Of a stretch of DNA of 11,566 nt, positions 1 to 6,817 are shown piece after piece. The notes beneath the pieces are model-generated. The model was not told where the DNA came from. It saw only the letters and a list, made by a program, of their open reading frames with translations, and ran no database searches. The position numbers and the translations under genes are program-made. Numbering within the stretch: position 1 is the stretch's first letter; each line of letters begins with the position of its first letter. This stretch comes from Bacteroidales bacterium (GTDB lineage Bacteria > Bacteroidota > Bacteroidia > Bacteroidales > P3). The stretch lies in the NCBI GenBank assembly GCA_012837565.1, contig DUQY01000099.1, forward strand, positions 1-11,566, written 5' to 3'.

Positions 1-1
1 A

Positions 2-520
2 CTTGGTATAATTGGTTTAGGTTTTCAATCCTTTGGCTTGGAATCAACAGGCATTTCTTTTTCAGGAGGCTATCGTTTCTACCGTTCACCTGATTACTAT
101 GTAAGGAATTTGAAATATGCTCATATACTAAAAGGAAGCTACGTAATGCCAAAGATAAAGATGTCAATAATGAATGCAACGGCAAACCATTATTACCAGG
201 AAACTATTCCAGTTTATGATGCAAATGGAGTATTGCTGTTTAATGATTATATATACGGAGAAAGACCAATTAGCAGAAGTATAACATCCTTAAACCTAAT
301 GGTAGTTGGAGGAAAACAATGGGTATTTTCGAACCGGTTCCTAATAGATTGGAGCATTGGAATAGGATATAGTTTTTCAAATCTGAAAGGTGATGAAGCT
401 ATTGATTTCTACCAAGTAGTTCTATATGGAGCAGGAAGTAATATGACCTATACCTCTAGCCTAAAACTAGGATATCTATTTCATGACAAAAAACCAAAAC
501 CAACAGTAGTTTACCAGTAA
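2..520 (+). CDS. Partial outer-membrane beta-barrel-like protein, C-terminal end
   Basis: The reading frame is open from the left window edge, so the gene starts outside. The first complete codon is at base 2, about 172 residues are present, and a TAA ends the frame. What is seen: short alternating hydrophobic/polar stretches rich in Gly, Tyr, Phe and Ser (for example GISFSGGYRFYR, LMVVGGKQWVF, WSIGIGYSFS, SLKLGYLF) separated by polar loops, as expected of the last strands of an outer-membrane barrel. The C-terminus is a short basic, Pro-containing tail (HDKKPKPTVVYQ). Bacteroidota carry many small barrel proteins of the DUF3575/OmpA-barrel type, and this resembles them in texture, but I see no family-specific motif. 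A TTG at 38 could be mistaken for a start; the frame continues upstream of it without a stop, so it is probably internal. Function unknown. Confidence 0.6.
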   Translation, partial: LGIIGLGFQSFGLESTGISFSGGYRFYRSPDYYVRNLKYAHILKGSYVMPKIKMSIMNATANHYYQETIPVYDANGVLLFNDYIYGERPISRSITSLNLMVVGGKQWVFSNRFLIDWSIGIGYSFSNLKGDEAIDFYQVVLYGAGSNMTYTSSLKLGYLFHDKKPKPTVVYQ

Positions 521-522
521 AA

Positions 523-597
523 CAAAGTCTTAATTTATTATTTCTTCGTTTCAATTTACTAACTCTTCGTTTTAATTTGCTAACTCTTCGTTTTAAT
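523..597. repeat. 21-bp-period tandem repeat, about 3.6 units
   Basis: Two clear 21-bp units (544-564 and 565-585) are followed by a 12-base partial unit (586-597) and preceded by a more degenerate unit (523-543). The plus-strand core is CTTCGTTTYAATTTRCTAAC. The two full units differ at two bases only. The period is seven codons. Read on the minus strand, the full units encode heptads of the form SKLKRRV, and both differences are synonymous in that frame; in one plus-strand frame they encode LRFNLLT, again with synonymous differences. There is no ATG in the minus-strand heptad frame, so I do not call a gene. The core is shared, in opposite orientation, with the array at 6654-6800. Confidence 0.8.
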
Positions 598-644
598 AAA
601 TTCTTTCAATGATTTATTTTTATTCATTCTAATTGTTTTTTATC

Positions 645-652
645 TACCTTTG
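645..652 (+). promoter_or_regulatory. Bacteroidota-type -7 promoter box for trkH copy 1
   Basis: TACCTTTG matches the Bacteroidota -7 consensus TAnnTTTG exactly and ends 19 bases before the ATG at 672, implying a leader of only about a dozen bases. No TTG is found at the expected -33 distance, so the site rests on the -7 box and its position. Confidence 0.45.
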
Positions 653-671
653 CAATCCTCAAAATCTCAAA

Positions 672-2123
672 ATGATGTTTAAAAGTAGATTTGTAACAGC
701 TTGCAGAGTCATAGGAATGCTTCTTATGGTTGAGGCAGGTTTTATGCTATCAAGCTTCTTTGTTGCACTTTTCTATAACGGCAACGATATCAAAGCTCTA
801 CTTATTAGCAGCATAATAACTTTTATTGTGGGATTTATTCTTAGGGTGCCTCTTCTCAAAAGCCCTATTATAAACATAGACAGACGACTTGGTTTCCTTG
901 TGGTAGCACTTATTTGGATATTAATGACTATTTTCGGATCACTCCCCTATTATATTGGAGGTTATCTATCTTATACCGATTCTTTTTTCGAAACCATGTC
1001 AGGCTTTACCACAACAGGTGCTTCAGTAATTGCAGATATAGAGTCTATCCCCAAAGGAATAGTATTTTGGAGGAGTTTAACCAATTGGATAGGAGGAATT
1101 GGTATTGTTGTAATGGTTATTTCCTTTATCCCTTTTATTGGAGCAGGTGCAATGTCTTTGTTTTCTGCCGAAGTTCCAGGACCGTCGAAAGATAAACTCA
1201 GTCCCCATATTAAGAAAACAGGAAAAATCCTTCTTTCAATATATTTTTCGTTAACCGTCTTATGTATAATTAGCTTATTCTTTTCAGGGATGGATTTATT
1301 TGATGCTATTTGTCATTCATTTTCTACCCTTGCCTCAGGAGGTTTCTCAACAAAAAATGCATCCGGAGCAGCCTTTTCTCCCCTTACTCAATATGTTTTA
1401 GTTGCTTTTATGATTCCTGCTGGTACAAATTTCACATTAATTTACTATGCCACAAAAGGAGAATTTAAGAGAGTATGGCTTAATGAAGAGTTTAAGGCTT
1501 ATATCCTAATAACTATATCAGCAACTTCATTAATAACATTTCTTATTTATGACCCTACATTGGGTCTAGAGACTTCATTTCGTTATGCACTTTTTCAAGT
1601 TTCAAGTCTTTCAACCTCAACAGGATTTGTAAACGCTAATTATACCGATTGGGCATTACCTGCGATCTTTATTCTTTATTTATTGATGTTCTCTGGGGCA
1701 ATGAGTGGTTCAACGTCAGGAGGCTTAAAGATCATTAGAGTTCTTCTACTATTTAAGAACGCAATACATATTATTCAACATAGCAATAGTCCAAGAGGTT
1801 ATCTGCCAGTGAAGTTTGAAAAAAAAGTAGTACCGCCAAACGTTATGAATAATGTAATGACAATATTTTTCCTATACATTACAACCTACGTTGTTGGAGT
1901 GTTGTTATTACTTCTTCTTGGTACTGAAATAGTAGCAGCTATGGGAGGTGCAGTTTCTTGCATGAGCAATATTGGTCCTGGACTAGGAAGTTGTGGAGGA
2001 TTTGGCAACTATTCAGGCTTTTCCGATGCTACCACCTGGGTACTTTCTGCCCTTATGTATCTTGGAAGACTAGAACTAATAACAGTGTTTTGTTTATTTA
2101 TGCCTGCTTTCTGGAAAAGATAA
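672..2123 (+). CDS. trkH: TrkH/KtrB-family potassium transporter, copy 1
   Basis: An inner-membrane K+ uptake subunit of 483 residues, normal for the family. Four membrane-pore-membrane repeats can be followed. Pore loop 1 is SGFTTTGAS with filter Gly116; loop 2 is LASGGFST (Gly223/224); loop 3 is STSTGF (Gly318); loop 4 is NIGPGLG (Gly435, 437 and 439). Other TrkH landmarks are FWRSLTNWIGGIGIVV after loop 1, SGSTSGGLK before the last repeat, and GRLELITVFCLF near the C-terminus. All four filter glycines are present, so K+ selectivity is expected. I chose ATG 672 (a second ATG follows at 675) over the upstream in-frame TTG at 633, because 633 lies ahead of the promoter-like box at 645-652. 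TrkH proteins normally work with a cytosolic TrkA/KtrA nucleotide-binding subunit; none is encoded in this window. A paralogue follows 73 bases downstream. Confidence 0.93.
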   Translation: MMFKSRFVTACRVIGMLLMVEAGFMLSSFFVALFYNGNDIKALLISSIITFIVGFILRVPLLKSPIINIDRRLGFLVVALIWILMTIFGSLPYYIGGYLSYTDSFFETMSGFTTTGASVIADIESIPKGIVFWRSLTNWIGGIGIVVMVISFIPFIGAGAMSLFSAEVPGPSKDKLSPHIKKTGKILLSIYFSLTVLCIISLFFSGMDLFDAICHSFSTLASGGFSTKNASGAAFSPLTQYVLVAFMIPAGTNFTLIYYATKGEFKRVWLNEEFKAYILITISATSLITFLIYDPTLGLETSFRYALFQVSSLSTSTGFVNANYTDWALPAIFILYLLMFSGAMSGSTSGGLKIIRVLLLFKNAIHIIQHSNSPRGYLPVKFEKKVVPPNVMNNVMTIFFLYITTYVVGVLLLLLLGTEIVAAMGGAVSCMSNIGPGLGSCGGFGNYSGFSDATTWVLSALMYLGRLELITVFCLFMPAFWKR

Positions 2124-2167
2124 GCTTATTGTTATCCTCTTATATAAGGTCTGTGGCTATATAGTTG

Positions 2168-2175
2168 TATCTTTG
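2168..2175 (+). promoter_or_regulatory. Bacteroidota-type -7 promoter box for trkH copy 2
   Basis: TATCTTTG matches TAnnTTTG exactly and ends 21 bases before the ATG at 2197, the same layout as upstream of copy 1. It suggests that the second transporter can be transcribed on its own even though it is only 73 bases after the first. No clear -33 TTG. Confidence 0.42.
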
Positions 2176-2196
2176 TTTTTCCGAAAAAAAAAGAAA

Positions 2197-3663
2197 ATGG
2201 AGAGAAGATTATTATTTAAAAGGAGGTTAGCAACAATTACCAGAGTATTAGGTATGCTTCTACTAGTAGAGGCAGGCTTTATGATAGTCAGTCTTTTGAT
2301 ATCTCTTATCTATAACGACAATAACTACCTAAGCTTACTTATTAGCTCATCCATAACCGCAGTCTTTGGCATAATATTTCTTATTCCCCTTCTTAGATAC
2401 AAGAAGCTAAAAATAGATCGCCGCCTAGGGCTTCTAATAGTATCTTCAATTTGGATAGTGATGTCAATCTTTGGATCCTTGCCCTATATATTAGGGGGAC
2501 ATATAGAAAGCTTTTCGGATGCTTTTTTCGAAACCATGTCAGGCTTTACCACAACTAGTGCCACAATAATTCCAGATGTTGAATCACTACCCCAAAGCAT
2601 ACTTTTTTGGAGAGGACTTACCAATTGGATTGGTGGAGTTGGAATAGTTGTTATTGTCTTATCCTTTATCCCTTTTATTGGAGGAGGAGGCATGTCTTTG
2701 TTTTCGGCAGAAGTTGCAGGACCCTCCAAGAATAAACTATCACCCAGAACAAAGGAAACAGCACTAATAATCATCAAGATATATATTGCATTAACTATTA
2801 TTGCAATGCTATCCTATTGGGCAGCAGGAATGAATTTCTTTGATTCTCTTGCTCATTCTCTTTCAACCATTAGTTCAGGAGGATTTTCCACAAAGAACGA
2901 TTCCGTAAGTCAGTTCTCACCCCTTATACAATATGTTATTATTGTCTTTATGATAATATCGGGTATAAGCTTTCCACTTATATATTTTGCAATAAAAGGT
3001 CAGTTTCAAAAGCTATGGGACAACGAAGAATTTAAGGTCTATCTTGCAATAGTTTTAATAGGTAGCCTTGTTATTGGACTACTTATCTACGACCCCAACA
3101 TTAACCTTGAAACCAATTTCCGACATTCCCTCTTTCAAGTATCTAGCATATTGTCTTCGGCAGGATTCATAAGCTACGACTATACCCTTTGGGTAACCCC
3201 TGCCACTTTCCTACTCTTTCTTCTAATGTTTTCAGGAGCCATGGCAAGTTCCACAACAGGGGGCTTAAAGCTTGTTAGGGTAATCATTTTATTTAAGAAT
3301 GCAAATAACATACTCCAACGCTCCATTCACTCCAATGCTCATATACCAATAAAATTTGAGAAGAAAATACTAGACCAGCAAGTAGTAAATAACATACTCA
3401 CCATATTCCTACTCTATCTCTTCACTTTCCTTATTGCCTCACTTCTTCTAATAGCACTAGGACTTGGTTTCTATGAAGCAATGGGTGGAGTTGTTTCTTG
3501 TCTTAGCACCATGGGAGCAGGCTTTGGAGAAATAGGAGCTTATGGTAACTACGCCGACCTATCACAAGCAGCTAAGCTAATATTTGCCACCCTTATGTAT
3601 GTCGGAAGGTTAGAGCTAATAACAGTCTTTTGTTTGTTTATGCCTGCTTTCTGGAAAAACTAA
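2197..3663 (+). CDS. trkH: TrkH/KtrB-family cation transporter, copy 2, with Ser in the first filter position
   Basis: A 488-residue inner-membrane transporter, clearly a paralogue of the preceding gene: same topology and the same landmarks (FWRGLTNWIGGVGIVV, SSTTGGLK, GRLELITVFCLF). Pore loop 2 is ISSGGFST (Gly228/229), loop 3 LSSAGF (Gly323), loop 4 TMGAGFG (Gly440/442). The oddity is pore loop 1: SGFTTTSAT, where the filter glycine of copy 1 is replaced by Ser121 (codon AGT at 2557-2559). In plant HKT transporters of this superfamily, a Gly-to-Ser change in the first pore loop is tied to Na+ rather than K+ transport, so altered selectivity is possible here; that is inference. The start is the ATG at 2197; an upstream in-frame TTG (2173) sits inside the promoter-like box and is less likely. 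Stretches of nucleotide identity with copy 1 point to a fairly recent duplication or gene conversion. Confidence 0.92.
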   Translation: MERRLLFKRRLATITRVLGMLLLVEAGFMIVSLLISLIYNDNNYLSLLISSSITAVFGIIFLIPLLRYKKLKIDRRLGLLIVSSIWIVMSIFGSLPYILGGHIESFSDAFFETMSGFTTTSATIIPDVESLPQSILFWRGLTNWIGGVGIVVIVLSFIPFIGGGGMSLFSAEVAGPSKNKLSPRTKETALIIIKIYIALTIIAMLSYWAAGMNFFDSLAHSLSTISSGGFSTKNDSVSQFSPLIQYVIIVFMIISGISFPLIYFAIKGQFQKLWDNEEFKVYLAIVLIGSLVIGLLIYDPNINLETNFRHSLFQVSSILSSAGFISYDYTLWVTPATFLLFLLMFSGAMASSTTGGLKLVRVIILFKNANNILQRSIHSNAHIPIKFEKKILDQQVVNNILTIFLLYLFTFLIASLLLIALGLGFYEAMGGVVSCLSTMGAGFGEIGAYGNYADLSQAAKLIFATLMYVGRLELITVFCLFMPAFWKN

Positions 3664-3667
3664 TATT

Positions 3668-3693
3668 AAGAAGTAAAAGTAAAGAAGTAAAAG
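3668..3693. repeat. Short direct repeat after trkH copy 2
   Basis: AAGAAGTAAAAG occurs at 3668-3679 and again at 3682-3693, a 14-base period, directly after the stop codon of trkH copy 2. The rest of the spacer to 3832 is AT-rich. I see no convincing terminator hairpin in it. Confidence 0.5.
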
Positions 3694-3781
3694 CAAAGGG
3701 TAGAAGTGTGAATAATACAGAACTAATATCTGAAAATTAGGTTTGAAAACATTTTATTATTATTTTTGCTTACTTTTTATT

Positions 3782-3789
3782 AACCTTTG
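3782..3789 (+). promoter_or_regulatory. Weak -7 box upstream of the T9SS cargo gene
   Basis: AACCTTTG differs from TAnnTTTG only in its first base and lies 43 bases before the ATG at 3833. A TTG at 3766-3768 is closer than the usual -33 spacing. This is the best promoter candidate in the spacer, but it is weak. Confidence 0.25.
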
Positions 3790-3832
3790 CTGTTAGTAGG
3801 TTACAAGGAATTATTAAATAAATATTACTACT

Positions 3833-6376
3833 ATGAAAAAATCATTATTCATTATACTCGTTAGTCTTGGACTAGTTGTTCCTAGCATAGTAAGTGCTCA
3901 GACCTACCTTTTAGATAGTTTATCAAATGCTGTCACAATTTATAAATGTGAAGGGACTCTCTACGATGGTGGAGGAGCCGTAGGAAACTATAATAACAAC
4001 ACTAGCTATTGGAGAACGATTTGTCCCCCTACATCAAATAAGAAACTAACCTTAACTTTTGTAGAGTTTGATATTCATCCTTCCGATAAGCTTGAAATAT
4101 ATTCAGGAAAAGGTCTTAGTGTCTTGCCCCTTTATAATAGTAATTCTCAACCTTTTTTCACAAACCAAGAACTACTTAACCAAACAGTTCAACCTCATTT
4201 CACAGACACCACAGGTTGTCTTACGGTTCGTCTTGTTGCAGATTCACTAAACACTGCCCTTGGCTTTAAGGCAAATATAGAATGTGTAGACTTTTGTCAA
4301 GACTTGGTTGCTCAGCTAGATTCCTTTTTCACAAAAGTAGATGCACAAGGAAATATGCATAACATTCCAATCAAAGACATTACAGACACAATTTTTGCTT
4401 CTTCGGGCAACTATTCATTGCAACATTACAAGAGCATTGATATCTGCATGGGTGATTCAATAATACTTACTGCTAATCCATCGTTCATAAATATTCTTAC
4501 ACCAAATCCTCAATCCCCAAACAGTTGTCAATACAGTTGGTCATTTGGAAAAGGACAAACCCAAACAATAGATTATAATAATACCGTAGGACATAAGTTT
4601 ACAAAAGGATCAGTATTAGACCTCAACCTTGTTGTTTACGATACTGTGACTAGGTGTTCAAGCACAAACAAAATAAATACAAAGGTTAGGATATCAATAA
4701 ATAAAATAAGGGAAATACAAGAGGACTTAAAAGTATGCTCTGGAGAAGTTTTTTATCTATCAGTAGGGAACGAAGAAGGTAGCACTGCTTTAGTAGGTGA
4801 TTATGATGAGGTAAGTAAATATGGTTATGAGGGAGCTGTTTTTATTCCTGACGGACCTAATTGTTCTCCTTTTTGTTTGGAAATACCTATAACAATTGAT
4901 GAGTTTCCAACTAATGCATTAATAAAAACCAAAGATGACATATTAAGTATATGCACAAATATGGAACACACCAATATAGGAGACCTTAGCATAGAAGTTG
5001 TATGCCCAAATGGACAAAACACAATATTAAAGCATTTTACTCACGCTGGAATGGCCGACTTGGGACAAGCCATAAGAAATGACAATGGTTGTGACCCTGC
5101 AAATAACCCTCAAGGTATTGGCTGGACCTATTGCTATTCAAACCAACAATTAGAAAACCCTAGGGGAGTGATAAGCGGAAGCATGCCCTCACCAATTGAC
5201 TCCACCGACATATACTCACTTAGTGGATACTTCCAAACTCCTTATCAGGATGCTACTAATTTAAATCGACCTACTCCAAGCACAGGATGGGAAGCTACTG
5301 ACCTAAACGGATTCGAAACCTTAATTGGCTGTCCATATAATGGAGATTGGAAGCTTAAAGTTTGTGACCATTGGGGAGCTGATAACGGATATGTATTCTC
5401 ATGGGACATTGAATTTGGTAGTGCAGATGCAGAAGCTATGAGCTTATCAAAAATAGACTCAATAAAACTAATCGGAGATTACATAACACCAATTACAGAT
5501 AGTAAATTTGCAATTTCAATACCAAGACAAAGTCCAGGCACAATCAACTACACATTAGAAATAATAGATGATTTCGGATGCCTATGGGATACAATAATAG
5601 GAATAAAAGTATTACAAGGACCAATAGTTGACCTAGGGCCTAGAGATACTTCCATATTTGAACCAATGACATTAACATCACCATATTCAGAAGGCTACTC
5701 ATATATGTGGTATCCAACAAACGACACAAGCAATACCATAACAACCCCACTTATAACAATCTGCGACTCAATTATGAACTATTACTTAGTAGTAAGCACA
5801 ATGATGGAGGGAATACAATGTGCTGGAACCGATTATATCCAAATCCACAACAATCCAACACCTTTAACCCCAATGATGCTTCAAGGTAATGTTACCATAA
5901 CAGATGAAGAAAGTAATATATTAATAACATGGGTATCCAATGCACTAAACTACGAAGTTTATAGAGATGATGTGTTTATGGCAATAGCAACCAGCCGAGT
6001 ATATGTAGATAATACTATTGTAGAAGGAGAAACCTATTGCTACACCGTAAAAGCTGTAAACAACAACTGCGAGTCTTCAATAAGTGAACCAATCTGCAAA
6101 TCAGCAATCGGGTTAAACGACCTATTAGATAATGAGCCAACAATTACCCTCTACCCTAACCCAACCTCATCAAAGGCCAACCTAAACCTAAAAGGACTAA
6201 GCACCAAAGCAGATATCCAGGTCTTAGACATACAAGGCAGAATACTTAAATCATATACCCTTAACCCTAATACCACAAGTTTAGAACTAGATCTCACAGA
6301 CCTTTCAAAGGGATTATACCACCTAAGAATTGATACCAAAACAAATACCATTATCAAAAAGATAATAAAAAAATAA
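3833..6376 (+). CDS. Secreted multidomain CUB / P-domain protein with T9SS C-terminal sorting domain
   Basis: An 847-residue exported protein. Residues 1-22 are a signal peptide (MKK, a hydrophobic core, cleavage in VSA-QTY). Residues about 39-151 look like a CUB domain: C39, LYDGGG, a DKLEIYSG motif, GCLTVRLVAD and C151. Residues about 200-290 are PKD-like (YSWSFG, then LNLVVYD). Residues about 355-530 resemble the P domain of proprotein convertases (GDLSIEVVCPNG, later GDWKLKVCDHWGADNGYVFSWDIEF). Residues about 680-755 are FnIII-like (ITWVSNALNYEVYRD, then YCYTVKAVN). Residues about 770-847 are a type A T9SS sorting domain: LYPNPTSS, DIQGRILKS, LSKGLYHLRI and a basic tail. No protease or other catalytic domain is seen, so an adhesive or carbohydrate/protein-binding surface role is more likely than peptidase activity; this is inferred from domain types. 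It stands alone between a weak promoter and a good terminator, so it is probably monocistronic. Confidence 0.85.
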   Translation: MKKSLFIILVSLGLVVPSIVSAQTYLLDSLSNAVTIYKCEGTLYDGGGAVGNYNNNTSYWRTICPPTSNKKLTLTFVEFDIHPSDKLEIYSGKGLSVLPLYNSNSQPFFTNQELLNQTVQPHFTDTTGCLTVRLVADSLNTALGFKANIECVDFCQDLVAQLDSFFTKVDAQGNMHNIPIKDITDTIFASSGNYSLQHYKSIDICMGDSIILTANPSFINILTPNPQSPNSCQYSWSFGKGQTQTIDYNNTVGHKFTKGSVLDLNLVVYDTVTRCSSTNKINTKVRISINKIREIQEDLKVCSGEVFYLSVGNEEGSTALVGDYDEVSKYGYEGAVFIPDGPNCSPFCLEIPITIDEFPTNALIKTKDDILSICTNMEHTNIGDLSIEVVCPNGQNTILKHFTHAGMADLGQAIRNDNGCDPANNPQGIGWTYCYSNQQLENPRGVISGSMPSPIDSTDIYSLSGYFQTPYQDATNLNRPTPSTGWEATDLNGFETLIGCPYNGDWKLKVCDHWGADNGYVFSWDIEFGSADAEAMSLSKIDSIKLIGDYITPITDSKFAISIPRQSPGTINYTLEIIDDFGCLWDTIIGIKVLQGPIVDLGPRDTSIFEPMTLTSPYSEGYSYMWYPTNDTSNTITTPLITICDSIMNYYLVVSTMMEGIQCAGTDYIQIHNNPTPLTPMMLQGNVTITDEESNILITWVSNALNYEVYRDDVFMAIATSRVYVDNTIVEGETYCYTVKAVNNNCESSISEPICKSAIGLNDLLDNEPTITLYPNPTSSKANLNLKGLSTKADIQVLDIQGRILKSYTLNPNTTSLELDLTDLSKGLYHLRIDTKTNTIIKKIIKK

Positions 6377-6412
6377 AGCCAAAGCCTGGTTATATAATTA
6401 ATTGGTTAATTT

Positions 6413-6446
6413 AGAGACGTGATTATAATGATTACGTCTCTTTTTT
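6413..6446 (+). terminator. Intrinsic terminator of the T9SS cargo gene
   Basis: AGAGACGT (6413-6420) pairs perfectly with ACGTCTCT (6434-6441). Four further inner pairs, including G-T wobbles, bring the loop down to 5 bases. A run of six T (6441-6446) overlaps the end of the stem. It lies 36 bases past the stop codon at 6376 and is oriented for the plus strand. Confidence 0.8.
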
Positions 6447-6653
6447 GGTTTTATAGCTGTTATATTGAAATCTAATTTGAAAGTATAACGCAGAAAACAA
6501 GTACTGAATCACTGAAAGGATTATCCTGACTTTGACTAAGCGAGACCCAAAAATCTATGCCAGAAGTTATAATAGTTTTATATGGAGATTAATTGAAAAA
6601 AACAGTAAAAAGACTTGTCAAAATCAGGAGTAGATCTTTGTAAAAAAAGACTT
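6447..6653. other. Non-coding spacer, no gene recognised
   Basis: About 200 bases of AT-rich sequence between the terminator of the T9SS gene and the 21-bp repeat array. No ORF with protein-like composition and no tRNA-like fold is apparent. The only structure seen is a long-range inverted repeat, TCCTGACTTTGAC at 6524-6536 against GTCAAAATCAGGA at 6617-6629 (12 of 13 paired, 80 bases apart), which could arise by chance. Confidence 0.4.
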
Positions 6654-6699
6654 GATATAAATTTTAAAAAGTGGGATATAAATTAAAAAAGGTGGGATA

Positions 6700-6707
6700 T
6701 AAATTTG
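6700..6707 (+). promoter_or_regulatory. Candidate -7 box for a mini-gene inside the repeat array
   Basis: TAAATTTG matches TAnnTTTG exactly and ends 16 bases before the ATG at 6724, the same geometry as the boxes before both trkH genes. It lies in repeat unit 3. No TTG is found at -33, and a match in AT-rich repeats can arise by chance. Confidence 0.3.
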
Positions 6708-6723
6708 AAAAGACGGTGTCTAA

Positions 6724-6795
6724 ATGAAACGCTGTTTTAAAAAAATGAAACGCTGTTTCAAGAAATTAAAACAGCGTTTCAGTAAATTATTATAG
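6724..6795 (+). CDS. Candidate 23-residue cationic heptad-repeat peptide
   Basis: An ATG-started ORF ending in TAG, preceded in frame by TAA (6721-6723). It encodes three heptads, MKRCFKK, MKRCFKK and LKQRFSK, followed by LL. Eleven of 23 residues are Lys or Arg and none is acidic. Hydrophobic residues recur at heptad positions 1 and 5 (Met/Leu and Phe), which would form one face of a helix, so the peptide would be a strongly cationic amphipathic helix. The first two heptads differ at two bases, both synonymous third positions (TTT/TTC, AAA/AAG). A perfect TAnnTTTG box lies 16 bases before the start, and a plus-oriented hairpin with T-run begins 22 bases after the stop. Against it: it is very short, lies wholly in a tandem repeat, and A-rich DNA yields Lys codons by chance. 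Function unknown; a membrane-active, nucleic-acid-binding or toxic peptide would fit, or it may be untranslated. Confidence 0.3.
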   Translation: MKRCFKKMKRCFKKLKQRFSKLL

Positions 6796-6817
6796 CGTTT
6801 TAATTTTGTCTCTTTTT

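Larger units (their letters stand above)
6654..6800. repeat. Seven-unit 21-bp-period tandem repeat array
   Basis: Seven consecutive 21-base units run without spacers: 6654, 6675, 6696, 6717, 6738, 6759 and 6780 (start positions). Units 1-3 begin GATATAAATT and end in a G-rich RNGG. Units 4-7 end in GCTGTTT or AGCGTTT. An AAATT/AAATG core sits at the same phase in six of the seven units; unit 5 reads AAATG one base later. The array therefore changes sequence along its length while keeping exact phase. The period is two helical turns and seven codons. The core TAAAT(T)GAAACG is shared with the minus strand of the array at 523-597. Units 4-6 also contain inverted GAAACGCTGTTT / AAACAGCGTTTC elements. 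Confidence 0.85.

Noticed and set aside
580..627. Minus-strand ORF of 15 residues starting at an ATG at 627 and running into the 523-597 repeat
   Set aside because: It leaves the repeat in a different frame from the heptads and stops at once; there is no supporting promoter or terminator.
914..1195. Plus-strand 93-residue ORF inside trkH copy 1
   Set aside because: Out-of-frame shadow of strongly conserved TrkH coding sequence.
6524..6629. Long-range inverted repeat suggesting a structured RNA
   Set aside because: One 13-base pairing with a mismatch and 80 bases between arms is weak in AT-rich sequence; no conserved RNA motif is seen around it.
6654..6800. CRISPR array
   Set aside because: Units follow each other directly with no spacers, are only 21 bases and drift in sequence; no cas genes are nearby.
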